Positions 48,476 to 57,247 of a stretch of DNA of 64,000 nucleotides are shown piece by piece. Under the pieces are notes generated by a model. It had not been told where the DNA came from and searched no databases. It worked only from the letters and a program-made list of their open reading frames with translations. This DNA is from Subtercola lobariae. Lineage in GTDB: Bacteria; Actinomycetota; Actinomycetes; Actinomycetales; Microbacteriaceae. The position numbers and the translations under genes were made by a program. Every line of letters begins with the position of its first letter. Position 1 is the first letter of the stretch. The stretch is from contig NZ_BMGP01000006.1 of assembly GCF_014640255.1 (NCBI RefSeq), forward strand, positions 248,001 to 312,000, given 5' to 3'.

Positions 48476-50853
48476 TGCCCAAGCTGAGGGCGATTCCGCC
48501 GCGCTGGCTACGCATTCTGCTGCCGCTCGTCGTCGTGGGCATCTGGATTTTCATTTCGTCACAGGGCGGCCCGACGTTCGGCACCATCAGCGAGGTCACG
48601 AACAACGACCAGAGTTCGTACCTGCCGGCCAGTGCCGAGTCGACGAAGGTGCAGTCGCTCGAGACGCAGTTCTTCGGCTCCGATACGGTGCCGGCGATCG
48701 TGCTGTACACGAGCGATGCGGCGATCACGCCGGCCGAGCAGGCAGCGGTGGCTGCAGACCTGAAAGACATCGCCGCGATCGACGGCGTACAGAGCGTCTC
48801 GCCCGCTGTCCCGTCGACCGACGGGCACGCGCTGCAGTCGTTCGTGGCGGTGGCGTCGAGTGCAGACGGCACGACCGTGGTCGCCGATATGCGTAGCGTG
48901 CTGACGACCGATCCGGCGCCGGGGCTCACCTCGTACGTCACCGGTCCGGCCGCCCTCGGAGCCGACTTCGGTGCCGGGTTCGCGGGCATCGACGGCATTC
49001 TGCTGCTCGTGGCGCTCGCCGCGGTGTTCGTGATTCTGCTGATCGTGTACCGCTCGCTGCTGCTGCCCGTGATTGTGTTGCTGACCTCGGCGTTTGCGCT
49101 GACGGGCAGCATTCTGCTGGTGTACGCGGTGGCGAAGGCCGGCTGGGTGACGGTGACGGGGCAGAGCCGTGGCATTCTCGCGATTCTGGCGATCGGCGCG
49201 GCTACCGACTATTCGCTGCTGATCGTTTCGCGTTACCGGGAGGCGCTGCGGTTCGAACCGAGCGCGTGGGCCGCGATGGTGGTTGCGTTGCGGCGCGCTG
49301 CTGAGCCGGTTGCGGCGTCGGCGGCCACGGTCATCCTCGCCGTCTTGTGTCTACTCTTCTCCGACCTCAATTCGAACAAGGGGCTCGGGCCGGTGGCGGC
49401 CATCGCCATCGCGTTCTCGTTCTTAGCGGCGATGACGGCGCTGCCCGCCATGCTGCTGCTGGCCGGGCGCGCGGCGTTCTGGCCGTTCATGCCGAAGCTC
49501 GACGCGCAGCCCGCTGCGGGTGCGGTTGCGCATTCGACGGGCGGCGCGGATGCTGCGACCACCGGTAGCGCGACCACCGGAGTCTCGGCAGCTGCGACCG
49601 CGAGTGCCGGGGCCGCTGCCTCTGGCGGGCCGCTCGCCGAGCAGGCGCGCATCCCGGGCCTGTGGGGTGCGGTGGGGCGGATGATCGCCCGGCGCCCGCG
49701 CGTCGTCTGGATCGTGACCGTGTTGCTGCTCGGCTTTTTCAGCCTCGGTCTGTTGCAATTGAGCGCCAGCGGGGTGCCGCAAACCGATCTGCTGCTCTCG
49801 CAATCGCAGTCGGTCGACGGGCAGAAGGCGCTCGCCCAGCACTATGACGCCGGCAGCGGTAGCCCGGTGGTCGTCATCGCGCCGCAGGGTGAGGCCGATG
49901 CCGCTCTGAGTGCGGTGAGCGGCACGGCGGGGCTGACGAATGCGTTCGTCTACACCGGCTCGCAGGGCGGAGCCCCGGCGCAACCGGGGGCAACCACGCC
50001 TCCGCCCGTCGTGGTGAACGATCAGGTGCTCATCGAGGCGACCTTGACCGACGCGGCCGATTCGGATGCGGCCCAGCAGGTAGTCATCGGCCTCAGAGAC
50101 CAGCTCGCCACGTCGGCGCCCGGCTCTCTGGTGGGCGGTGTCACTGCGCTCGCGCTCGACACCAATACGACGGCGTTGCGCGACCTGGCCACGATCATCC
50201 CGATCGTCTTGCTGGTGATTCTGGTGGTGCTGATGCTGTTGCTTCGGGCCATTGTGGCGCCGCTGCTGCTCATCGGCACGGTGGTGTTGTCGTATTCGGC
50301 GACGCTCGGCATTTCGGCGGTGGTGTTCAACCACGTGTTCGACTTTCCGGGGGCAGACCCCTCGGTGCCGTTGTTCGGGTTCGTGTTCTTAGTGGCTCTC
50401 GGGGTCGACTACAACATCTTCTTGATGACGCGGGTGCGCGAGGAGTCTCTGGTGCACGGCACGAGACCGGGCATTCTGCGCGGGCTCGCGGCCACCGGCG
50501 GGGTTATCACGTCGGCCGGAATCGTTCTGGCGGCGACCTTCGCGGCGCTCGGCGTGGTGCCGATTCTGTTCTTGGTGCAGATCGCGTTCATCGTGGCGTT
50601 CGGGGTGCTGCTCGATACGTTCTTGGTGCGATCGTTGGTGGTGCCGGCGCTGTCGTACGACATCGGGGCGCGCATCTGGTGGCCGTCGAAGCTGGCGAAG
50701 TCGTCGGGGTCGCGGCATCTCGTGCACGCCGGAGTGGGTGCTCATGCCGCCGTCGCGACGGTGGCCGCGCCTGCGTCGCCTGCCGCGCCTGCGCCACCCG
50801 CGGCGCCCGAAAGCCACGAGCCAGAAGCTCGCGATACGGAGGAGACGCCGTGA
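48475..50853 (+). CDS. MmpL family RND transporter
   Basis: 792 residues, eleven to twelve helices with two large external loops (about 35-165 and 440-555), the RND/MmpL plan. Helix 4 motif GAATDYSLLIVSRYREAL (about 240) and helix 10 motif LGVDYNIFLMTRVREES near 645 carry the conserved Asp-Tyr pair for proton translocation. A 60-residue Ala/Thr/Gly linker joins the halves and an Ala/Pro tail ends the protein. Likely exports a lipid or hydrophobic compound. Overlaps the hydrolase gene by four bases (GTGA). Confidence 0.92.
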   Translation: MPKLRAIPPRWLRILLPLVVVGIWIFISSQGGPTFGTISEVTNNDQSSYLPASAESTKVQSLETQFFGSDTVPAIVLYTSDAAITPAEQAAVAADLKDIAAIDGVQSVSPAVPSTDGHALQSFVAVASSADGTTVVADMRSVLTTDPAPGLTSYVTGPAALGADFGAGFAGIDGILLLVALAAVFVILLIVYRSLLLPVIVLLTSAFALTGSILLVYAVAKAGWVTVTGQSRGILAILAIGAATDYSLLIVSRYREALRFEPSAWAAMVVALRRAAEPVAASAATVILAVLCLLFSDLNSNKGLGPVAAIAIAFSFLAAMTALPAMLLLAGRAAFWPFMPKLDAQPAAGAVAHSTGGADAATTGSATTGVSAAATASAGAAASGGPLAEQARIPGLWGAVGRMIARRPRVVWIVTVLLLGFFSLGLLQLSASGVPQTDLLLSQSQSVDGQKALAQHYDAGSGSPVVVIAPQGEADAALSAVSGTAGLTNAFVYTGSQGGAPAQPGATTPPPVVVNDQVLIEATLTDAADSDAAQQVVIGLRDQLATSAPGSLVGGVTALALDTNTTALRDLATIIPIVLLVILVVLMLLLRAIVAPLLLIGTVVLSYSATLGISAVVFNHVFDFPGADPSVPLFGFVFLVALGVDYNIFLMTRVREESLVHGTRPGILRGLAATGGVITSAGIVLAATFAALGVVPILFLVQIAFIVAFGVLLDTFLVRSLVVPALSYDIGARIWWPSKLAKSSGSRHLVHAGVGAHAAVATVAAPASPAAPAPPAAPESHEPEARDTEETP

Positions 50854-51671
50854 GCATTACACCCACGTCAAAAGTGCTCGACATCAGAGGTGCGCAGCTC
50901 GGAGTCACCGACTCCGGCGCTGACGACCTACCCGTGGCGATCAGCGCGCACGGGCTATCGCAAAGCAGGGCGGCGACCATCCGTTCGGGCATCGGCGACT
51001 ACCGTCTCGTCGGCTCGCCCGAGGCGCCCGGCGGCCATCGCCGGCTGATCAGCTACGACGCGCGCGGGCACGGTGAGTCGAGCGGATCGACCAACCCGGC
51101 CGACTACACCTGGCCGAATCTCGCGCTCGACCTGCTCGCGCTCGCCGACTACTACTCGCCGTCGGCTCCCGTTTCGGGCATCGGTCTGTCGATGGGAACG
51201 GGCACGCTGCTGCACGCCGTGACCCACCTGCCGAATCGCTTCGACCGGCTCGTGCTGAGCGCGCCGTCGACGGCCTGGCAGACCCGGGCAACTCAGGTGC
51301 GTATGTACGCAGCGATGGCCGACCTGTTCGAGCATGGCACGCCCGACGAGCTGGCCGCAGCCATGAAAGACGCGCCGCTTCCCGCGGTGTTCGCCGACGT
51401 GCCGGGCTACGGGCTGCAACCCGATGTCGATCTGAGCCTGCTGCCCGCTGTTTTTCGGGGTGCGGGTCAGACCGATCTGCCTCCGCACGAGGTGATCGCG
51501 GGCATCACCCAGCCGACACTGATTATGGCGTGGGCGACCGACCCCGGGCATCCGGTGTCGACGGCTGAGAAGCTGCACGAACTCATCGCAGGCTCAGAGC
51601 TCGTCATTTCAGAGTCGAGTGCGGATGTTCGCACCTGGCCGCGCCGTGCCGCAGCCTTTCTGGCGCGATAG
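50850..51671 (+). CDS. Alpha/beta hydrolase
   Basis: 273 residues from GTG (GGAGGAG upstream). VAISAHGLSQSRAATIRSGI carries the oxyanion-hole region; GIGLSMGTGTLLHAVTHL has the nucleophile elbow G-L-S-M-G. WATDPGHPVSTAEKLH has an Asp-x-x-His segment near the acid position, but no clear final His triad is seen, since the C-terminus ends DVRTWPRRAAAFLAR. Coupled to the MmpL gene; may act on the same lipid-like substrate. Function is unknown. Confidence 0.8.
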   Translation: MSITPTSKVLDIRGAQLGVTDSGADDLPVAISAHGLSQSRAATIRSGIGDYRLVGSPEAPGGHRRLISYDARGHGESSGSTNPADYTWPNLALDLLALADYYSPSAPVSGIGLSMGTGTLLHAVTHLPNRFDRLVLSAPSTAWQTRATQVRMYAAMADLFEHGTPDELAAAMKDAPLPAVFADVPGYGLQPDVDLSLLPAVFRGAGQTDLPPHEVIAGITQPTLIMAWATDPGHPVSTAEKLHELIAGSELVISESSADVRTWPRRAAAFLAR

Positions 51672-51712
51672 CAGCGCCCGCACCCTTGCCGCCGGGTCGG
51701 TGCGCGCCGAGG

Positions 51713-52348
51713 CTACGCCCAGCGCAGCACTTCGGAGTGCTCGAGGCGCGGCTGGCGGTCGCGGTAGGCGTCTTCGGCGGGGTGGCCGATGTTCACCACG
51801 AGAACCGAGCGCCAGCTGGTGCCTTCGAAGAACTCGTTGTCGACGGCCGTCTTGTCGAAACCGCCCATGGGGCCGGCCGCGAGCCCGAGCGCACGCACCG
51901 CGAGAATGAAGTAGCCGGCCTGCAGCGCGGAGTTGAACTCGGCTGAGCCCTGGCGTAGCTCTTCGTTGGCCTCGAGAACGTCGACGAATGCGGCGCGGTT
52001 CGGTGAAATAACGGGCAGGTGAGTGTGAAAGCGCGAATCGAGCGCGAGCACGGCGACGGCCGGCGCGGCTGCGGTCTTGGCCTTGTTGCCGTCGTTCATG
52101 TGGTCGACGAGCTTGGCGCGACCCTCTGAGGTTTGCACGTAGAGCACCCGAAGCGGCTGAAAGTTGGCTGCGGTGGGCGCCCAGCGAGCGAGCTCCCAGA
52201 TCTTCTCGAGCTCAGCATCGGTTACAGGGGCGTCGGTGAACGCATTGGCGGTGCGCCCCTCGGTGAAGATGGCGGCCAGCACGGTGTCATCAACCGGGTT
52301 CAGGATGCCCGGCTCATCGAGCTCAGAAGACGGAGCGAATTCGGTCAT
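51713..52348 (-). CDS. Nitroreductase family protein (RutE-like)
   Basis: 211 residues. Start RTANAFTDAPVTDAELEKIW, WELARWAPTAANFQPLRVLY is the FMN-binding motif of the malonic-semialdehyde reductase group (RutE/HadB); GPMGGFDKTAVDNEFFEGTS is the second conserved piece. Reduces malonic semialdehyde, nitro compounds or quinones with NAD(P)H. Diverges from the HxlR regulator gene (promoter region 52349-52436), which probably controls it. Confidence 0.9.
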   Translation of the reverse strand: MTEFAPSSELDEPGILNPVDDTVLAAIFTEGRTANAFTDAPVTDAELEKIWELARWAPTAANFQPLRVLYVQTSEGRAKLVDHMNDGNKAKTAAAPAVAVLALDSRFHTHLPVISPNRAAFVDVLEANEELRQGSAEFNSALQAGYFILAVRALGLAAGPMGGFDKTAVDNEFFEGTSWRSVLVVNIGHPAEDAYRDRQPRLEHSEVLRWA

Positions 52349-52424
52349 GGTGACTCCTCAAGAATGTGTCGCTAGTAAAAACGAAGTAACTCATGTCAAC
52401 CTAGCACGGGTCGGCGAATGTTGG

Positions 52425-52430
52425 TAGAGT
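52425..52430 (+). promoter_or_regulatory. -10 element of the HxlR gene, leaderless type
   Basis: TAGAGT ends six bases before ATG 52437. The 88-base divergent gap holds GTAAAAACGAAGTAAC (from about 52375), a possible imperfect HxlR operator. Confidence 0.45.
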
Positions 52431-52436
52431 CTGTGT

Positions 52437-52835
52437 ATGTCCGAAGCTCACAATGTCAGTGACGCTCCCGCGGGGGCCGCGAGCGGCTCTGCGCACGAGC
52501 CGCGAGCGTGTGACGGCGCCCTGGTTCGAGCATTCGGCTTTCTCGGCAAACGCTGGAACGGCGTCATCATCGGCACCCTGTCTGATGGGCCCGCGAGCTT
52601 CAGCGAACTGCGCCGCGCGGTGCACGGTATCAGCGACTCCGTGCTCTCAGAGCGGCTCAGCGAACTGGCGAAAGCCGGGCTCATTCAGCGCGCGGTCGAG
52701 GCGGGGCCGCCGGTGACGGTGGAGTATCGCCTCGCGCCATCAGGTGAGGCGCTCGAGCCGGCCCTTCGCGCGCTCACCACGTGGGCTGCTGCGAACCTGC
52801 CGCGCAGTGTCGAAGAGGTGTCGGCGAGCCACTAG
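52437..52835 (+). CDS. HxlR family transcriptional regulator
   Basis: 132 residues. FLGKRWNGVIIGTLSDGPAS, FSELRRAVHGISDSVLSERL and ELAKAGLIQRAV are the winged helix-turn-helix of HxlR/YtfH. The start is Ala/Gly-rich. EYRLAPSGEALEPALRALTT is the dimer helix. Probably represses the divergent nitroreductase gene and responds to reactive electrophiles (a Cys is at about 24 in RACDGA, the usual redox-sensing place). Confidence 0.92.
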   Translation: MSEAHNVSDAPAGAASGSAHEPRACDGALVRAFGFLGKRWNGVIIGTLSDGPASFSELRRAVHGISDSVLSERLSELAKAGLIQRAVEAGPPVTVEYRLAPSGEALEPALRALTTWAAANLPRSVEEVSASH

Positions 52836-52959
52836 CGCTCTGGGGCGCTCGCGGCTGTCGTGGCTGTCTCTCTAGGGTGATCGCGGCTGTCGAGGCACCG
52901 AAGCGGGCGCGGCACCGGATGCGCCCGGCGGATTCCGTGGCCCCGTGCCGTACCGCGAA

Positions 52960-52965
52960 TACACT
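52960..52965 (+). promoter_or_regulatory. -10 element of the MarR gene, leaderless type
   Basis: TACACT is followed by TGGTTG and ATG 52972. This places the start inside the longer frame that opens at 52945. Confidence 0.5.
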
Positions 52966-52971
52966 TGGTTG

Positions 52972-53490
52972 ATGGTGCCAGCGGGGGAGAACGAAGCGCG
53001 ATCGGGCGTTGCGAGCCAGCGCTGGCTGACGCCCGCTGAGCTCAGCGCGTGGACGAAGTTCATCGCTGTGGTGGAGTTGCTGCCGGGTGTTCTCGATTCG
53101 CAACTTCAGCGGGACTCCGAGCTCACGCACTTCGAGTACTTCACGCTGGCGATGCTCTCGGAGACTCCACACCGCACGTTGCGAATGTCAGAACTGGCCG
53201 TACGTACCAATTCGACTCTGCCCCGGCTGTCGCACGTCGCCAGCCGACTCGAAGCGCGGGGTTACCTCGAACGCCGCCCCTCCGATGACGATCGGCGCGC
53301 CATCAACGTCTCCCTCACAGCTGAGGGTTGGCAGAAAGTTCGCACAGCCGCCCCTGGGCATGTCGACACCGTTCTGGCCACCGTCATCACCCCGCTCACC
53401 CCCGCAGACATCACTGATCTCGACAGAATCATGGGCCGGATGCTCGGCCGACTCGACCCCGAGAACACGTTTTGGGCCCACGACGAATAA
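52972..53490 (+). CDS. MarR family transcriptional regulator
   Basis: 172 residues from ATG 52972. LTHFEYFTLAMLSETPHRTL, RMSELAVRTNSTLPRLSHVA, RLEARGYLERRPSDDDRRAI is the winged helix-turn-helix with the conserved DDRR wing. VDTVLATVITPLTPADITDL is the dimer region. Probably regulates the downstream aldo/keto reductase gene, 56 bases away on the same strand. Confidence 0.92.
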   Translation: MVPAGENEARSGVASQRWLTPAELSAWTKFIAVVELLPGVLDSQLQRDSELTHFEYFTLAMLSETPHRTLRMSELAVRTNSTLPRLSHVASRLEARGYLERRPSDDDRRAINVSLTAEGWQKVRTAAPGHVDTVLATVITPLTPADITDLDRIMGRMLGRLDPENTFWAHDE

Positions 53491-53546
53491 ACCCGAACGG
53501 CGTAGCGTTGCAGGGCAGATAACCGAACACGAAAGAAGAAGACGTT

Positions 53547-54419
53547 ATGAGTTCGACAACCACTCTGCCCGCTGCTGCAGCAGGAACCTTCGACATCGGC
53601 GGCGACCTCAGGGTCAACCGCCTCGGCTACGGAACGATGCAGCTCACTGGGCACGGAGTCTGGGGTGAGCCAGACGATCACGACGGCGCGGTAGCGGTGC
53701 TTCGACGCGCGGTGGAGCTCGGCGTGAACCTCATCGACACCGCCGACGCCTACGGGCCCTTTGTGACCGACGCGCTGATTCGAGAGGCGCTGTACCCGTA
53801 CGCGTCTGGCGTTGCCATCGCCACCAAGGTGGGTTTCACGCGCCAAGGCCCGAACGAGTGGACTCCCGTCGGCCGCCCCGAATACCTTCGTCAGCAGACC
53901 GAACTGAACCTCCGCAACCTCGGGATCGACCGCATCGATCTGCTGCAATTGCACCGCATCGACTCCACGGTGCCCCTCGAAGACCAGATCGGCGAGATCA
54001 AGAAGCTGCAAGACGAAGGCAAGGTTCGGCACATCGGGCTGTCTGAGGTGACAGTCGATCAGATCGAAGCGGCCAGGGCCGTCGCCGAGATCGCCTCGGT
54101 GCAGAACATGTTCAACCTCACCAACCGCAAGGCCGAAGAGGTGCTGAACTATGCCGAGGCGAACGGCATCGCGTTCATCCCGTGGTTTCCGCTGGCCACC
54201 GGCAAGTTGGCGGGCGACGGTTCGCCGCTTGCGAAGATCTCAGCCGAGCACGGCAGCACACCGAGTCAGCTCGCGCTGGCCTGGCTGCTGCGCCGTTCAC
54301 CGGTGATACTTCCGATTCCCGGCACGTCGTCTGTCGCGCACGTCGAAGACAACATCGCGGCTGCCGCCATTGAGCTGAGCGACGACGAGTACGCCACGCT
54401 CGACGAGGTGGGCAAGTAG
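53547..54419 (+). CDS. Aldo/keto reductase
   Basis: 290 residues. NLIDTADAYGPF supplies Asp and Tyr, AIATKVGF the Lys, and LLQLHRIDSTVPLEDQ the His of the catalytic tetrad. IPIPGTSSVAHVEDNIAAAA is the NADPH-binding part. Reduces carbonyl compounds, likely aldehydes. Downstream of the MarR gene, which may control it. AGAAGAAG precedes ATG. Confidence 0.93.
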   Translation: MSSTTTLPAAAAGTFDIGGDLRVNRLGYGTMQLTGHGVWGEPDDHDGAVAVLRRAVELGVNLIDTADAYGPFVTDALIREALYPYASGVAIATKVGFTRQGPNEWTPVGRPEYLRQQTELNLRNLGIDRIDLLQLHRIDSTVPLEDQIGEIKKLQDEGKVRHIGLSEVTVDQIEAARAVAEIASVQNMFNLTNRKAEEVLNYAEANGIAFIPWFPLATGKLAGDGSPLAKISAEHGSTPSQLALAWLLRRSPVILPIPGTSSVAHVEDNIAAAAIELSDDEYATLDEVGK

Positions 54420-54516
54420 CGACGGGTTGGTGTCGCCTGACGCAGAGCGTCAAGGGGGTTTTGGTCGACGCCCCCAAAGCACAGTATTGAATCAACACAT
54501 TTGATGGGAGATTTTC

Positions 54517-54768
54517 ATGCGCGGTAAAGTCACGTTCGTTTTCATTGTCATCATCGCCTTCTTGGCCTACGTTCTGGGCGCCAAGGCGGGCAAGGCGCGT
54601 TACAAAGAGATCTCGTCTGCTGTCAACAGCTTCTGGAACGATCCTCAGGTGAAGAAGGCCCGCGTTCGCGCCGTGAAGGGCGCGAAGCGGGCAACTGCAG
54701 ACGCCACGAAGGCTGCCGAAAAGGCAGCGAAGAAGGCCGGCAAAAAGGCGCAGAAGCATTTCAGCTGA
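54517..54768 (+). CDS. Small membrane protein with Lys/Ala-rich tail
   Basis: 83 residues. One N-terminal helix (VTFVFIVIIAFLAYVLGAKA, followed by GKARYKE) and a basic, Ala/Lys-rich C-terminal half (RVRAVKGAKRATADATKAAE, then KAAKKAGKKAQKHFS) that could form a long amphipathic helix. Resembles YtxH-like or histone-H1-like actinobacterial small proteins. Possibly a membrane-tethered DNA- or lipid-binding protein. Function is unknown. Confidence 0.7.
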   Translation: MRGKVTFVFIVIIAFLAYVLGAKAGKARYKEISSAVNSFWNDPQVKKARVRAVKGAKRATADATKAAEKAAKKAGKKAQKHFS

Positions 54769-54831
54769 CGCACCCGTAGCTCGGGCAGGTGAGTGGCCCG
54801 CTAGCGGCGGCCGGCTCGGTTCGGTCGCCGT

Positions 54832-55614
54832 TCAGGCGCGGCGAGCCAGCGTGACCCGGGTCTGATACGGCATGACGTATGTGTCGTGCCCGGCGAGCTG
54901 TGGATGCTCGTCGAGCAGGCGCCAGACCCGCACGAGCAGTTCGGCACGCGCCTCGGGCTCGAGGGCGATGATGTAGCTGCGTGACGTGATCATGGCGAGC
55001 AACTGGTCGCGGCTCATCGGGTTGTCCCAGAAGAACTGGCCGTGCTCCACGGTTTCGAGTGCGTCGCCGACCGGAGGCGTGAGGCTGTCGTAGTCTTCAG
55101 CGGCCGACGAGCCCATGATCTCGCCGAGCCGGGCGACCCAGTCGACACTCTGGTCGCGAATGTTCCAGATCAGAGCGAGTCGGCCCGAGGGCTTCAGTAC
55201 CCGGGCGACCTCTGCCGATGCCTCAGGCACATCAACCCAGTGCCAGGCCTGGGCAAACGTCACGAGGTCGGCGCTGGCATCGGGCAGCGGCATCGATTCA
55301 CCCGTGCCCTGCAGCGCAGTGACGGTGGGGTAGGAGCGAATCAGGCTCGCGCGCATCACCGAGTCGGGTTCGACCGCGGTCACCTCGAGCCCGCGGGCGA
55401 CGAGCGAGGAGGTGAACTTGCCGGTTCCTGCGCCGACGTCGACCACCGCCAGCTGCGCTGCGCCGGAGGTCGGTTCGGTGTCAGAGGGGGAGTTGCCGGG
55501 CTGGCTCTGGGCGAGCATCCACTCAACCGCTGCATCGGGGTAGCCGGGGCGGCCTCGTTCATAGTCGCCGACGTTCTGGCCGAAAGAGAGTGCATGGGTG
55601 GTGTCGCGTGCCAT
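54832..55614 (-). CDS. Class I SAM-dependent methyltransferase
   Basis: 260 residues. VVDVGAGTGKFTSSLVARGL is motif I, TAVEPDSVMRASLI motif post-I, GTGESMPLPDASADLVTFAQ motif II, followed by AWHWVDVPEASAEVARVLKP (motif III). Methyltransf_11 fold. An unusual linker of about 20 residues (QPGNSPSDTEPTSGAAQ) precedes motif I. TAGGGT lies seven bases before ATG, so leaderless. Substrate is unknown. Confidence 0.9.
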   Translation of the reverse strand: MARDTTHALSFGQNVGDYERGRPGYPDAAVEWMLAQSQPGNSPSDTEPTSGAAQLAVVDVGAGTGKFTSSLVARGLEVTAVEPDSVMRASLIRSYPTVTALQGTGESMPLPDASADLVTFAQAWHWVDVPEASAEVARVLKPSGRLALIWNIRDQSVDWVARLGEIMGSSAAEDYDSLTPPVGDALETVEHGQFFWDNPMSRDQLLAMITSRSYIIALEPEARAELLVRVWRLLDEHPQLAGHDTYVMPYQTRVTLARRA

Positions 55615-55652
55615 GATTTCGACCCTAGTCGGTGTCGGTCGAGGCGCGCAGA

Positions 55653-55793
55653 ATGAGTGTTATGGAAAGTGCAGCTGCTTCGCGTCACATCAGCGTGTGC
55701 CCGGCACCGGGCGTCACGGCAGAGGCGTTCGACGCCGACTCGGCCACGGTCGCCTCCGACTTGGCGACACTGAAGTCGCTGCTCGAAGGCTGA
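55653..55793 (+). CDS. Possible small protein of 46 residues
   Basis: ATG at 55653 (alternative ATG 55662), stop 55791-55793. The product has Ala/Ser/Val-rich composition with one Cys (HISVCPAPGVTAEAFDADSA). CAGAAT lies seven bases upstream of the second ATG. It fills the gap between the methyltransferase and NmrA-type genes, and no other feature explains the gap. Evidence is weak: no homologue is recognised. Confidence 0.3.
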   Translation: MSVMESAAASRHISVCPAPGVTAEAFDADSATVASDLATLKSLLEG

Positions 55794-55819
55794 CCGCGGC
55801 GGCTGCTCGCGCCTGCGCC

Positions 55820-56689
55820 TTAGACGAAGGTGCGCAGGGTGTCGGCCAGCGGTGTGGTGGGCCGGCCGAGGAGACGTGAGAGATCGTTGCCCGACGAGTC
55901 GAGCAGACCGTCGCCGATGTTCGCGTCGATCCCGGTGAGAAAACCGATGGTTCCCGCGTCGAGACCGGCGGCGCTGAGGGCCGCAACGTGGTCTTCGGTC
56001 GAGACCGATTCGTAGTGAACGTCGCGGCCGAGAACGTCGGTGAGCGTGTTCGCGAAATCGCTTCCGGTCCAGGCGACGTCGCCGTTCAGCTCGTAGACGA
56101 CGCCGGCGGTCTCGGGCGAAGTCAGCACAACGGCGATCGCTTCTGCGTAGTCGAGGCGTGAGGCGCTGGCGACACGGCCGTCGCCCGTGCTCGCGAGGTA
56201 GACGCCGGTGGCCGCGATCTGCGGCAGCGCGCGTTCGTAGTTCTCGTTGTACCAGTTGTTGCGCAGAATAGTGTTCGTGACTCCGGATGCCTGCAGGTAT
56301 TCTTCAGTCGCCTTGTGCTCCGGCGCCAAGATGAGCGCGCTCGAGTCGGCGTGGGGGGCGCTGGTGTAGACGATGTGGGTGACGCCCGCTGCCTTCGCGG
56401 CGTCGATGGCGTTGATGTGCTGCTGCACCCGCTGCCCCGGTTCGCTCGCCGAAACGAGCACGAGGGTGTCGGCGCCTTCGAAGGCGGCGGCGAGTGAGGC
56501 GGGGTCGGTGAAGTCGATGACCGCGGTGCGAACGCCGAGGGGCTGCAGGGCATCCACTTTCGATGGGTTGCGGCCGGCAGCCACGATGCTGGCCGGGTCG
56601 ACGCCGCGGGCGAGCAGGGCGTCGACGGCGCCTCGGCCGAGGCCGCCGGTTGCTCCGGTGACGACGATGGTGGGGGTTGAATCTGTCAT
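55820..56689 (-). CDS. QorB/YtfG-like NAD(P)H-binding quinone reductase
   Basis: 289 residues. IVVTGATGGLGRGAVDALLA is the GxxGxxG start; AVIDFTDPASLAAAFEGADT, THIVYTSAPHADSS and TILRNNWYNENYERALPQ are characteristic of the NmrA-like QorB/TMR-SDR3 group. Reduces quinones with NADPH. Divergent from an HxlR regulator gene, exactly as ytfG-ytfH in Escherichia, which supports the call. Confidence 0.88.
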   Translation of the reverse strand: MTDSTPTIVVTGATGGLGRGAVDALLARGVDPASIVAAGRNPSKVDALQPLGVRTAVIDFTDPASLAAAFEGADTLVLVSASEPGQRVQQHINAIDAAKAAGVTHIVYTSAPHADSSALILAPEHKATEEYLQASGVTNTILRNNWYNENYERALPQIAATGVYLASTGDGRVASASRLDYAEAIAVVLTSPETAGVVYELNGDVAWTGSDFANTLTDVLGRDVHYESVSTEDHVAALSAAGLDAGTIGFLTGIDANIGDGLLDSSGNDLSRLLGRPTTPLADTLRTFV

Positions 56690-56786
56690 GTCTTGTCTCT
56701 TTCGTCTGGCGCGCGGGGCGCGGGGTTCAATGAAGTGAACCGCGGTGCTGCCAGCGTACTTCCCAACGGAGGGTACCCACTATTTG

Positions 56787-56799
56787 GTAAGTTACTTAC
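56787..56799. promoter_or_regulatory. HxlR/YtfH operator: perfect 13-bp palindrome
   Basis: GTAAGT-T-ACTTAC between the divergent quinone-reductase and HxlR genes. It ends one base before the GTG of the regulator, so binding would block its promoter or start. Similar half-sites (GTAAxxxxACTTAC) are known for HxlR-family repressors. Confidence 0.75.
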
Positions 56800-56800
56800 T

Positions 56801-57247
56801 GTGACGACTATGGCGGAGACTCTGACCGGTTCGACGACTTCGACGGTGCCTGCGATGGCGGCGCGCGAGCGAGTCGCTGGTGTGCTGGGCCCGGAGTGGC
56901 CGGCCGATTTGGAGATGAACGTGTTCTCGGCGGTCTGCCCGAGTCGCGCGGTGCTCGATCACATCACAAGCAAATGGGGCGTGCTGATCATCGTTGCGCT
57001 GTCAGATGACAGCCTGCGCTGGGGAGAACTGCGCCGAACCATCGACGGAATCAGCGAAAAGATGCTCGCCCAGACGCTCCGCGTGCTCGAGGGTGACGGG
57101 TTGGTGCTGCGCACTGTGCAGGGCACGATTCCGCCGCGCGTCGACTACCAGCTCACCGAGCTCGGGCGTGACCTGTGTGAGCGACTCATTCCGTTGCTGA
57201 CGTGGGTGACGCAGAACGCGGCGCAGATCGTGTCGCGCGATCGCTAA
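56801..57247 (+). CDS. HxlR family regulator, YtfH-like
   Basis: 148 residues from GTG 56801 (ATG 56810 also possible; TACTGT is seven bases before it). VFSAVCPSRAVLDHITSKWG has the conserved Cys of redox-sensing HxlR proteins (Cys in the VCPSR segment), then WGVLIIVALSDDSLRWGELR and TIDGISEKMLAQTLRVLEGD form the winged helix. Divergent from the quinone reductase gene with a palindromic operator between. Quinone or electrophile response is likely. The last four bases overlap the stop of the next, minus-strand gene. Confidence 0.92.
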   Translation: MTTMAETLTGSTTSTVPAMAARERVAGVLGPEWPADLEMNVFSAVCPSRAVLDHITSKWGVLIIVALSDDSLRWGELRRTIDGISEKMLAQTLRVLEGDGLVLRTVQGTIPPRVDYQLTELGRDLCERLIPLLTWVTQNAAQIVSRDR

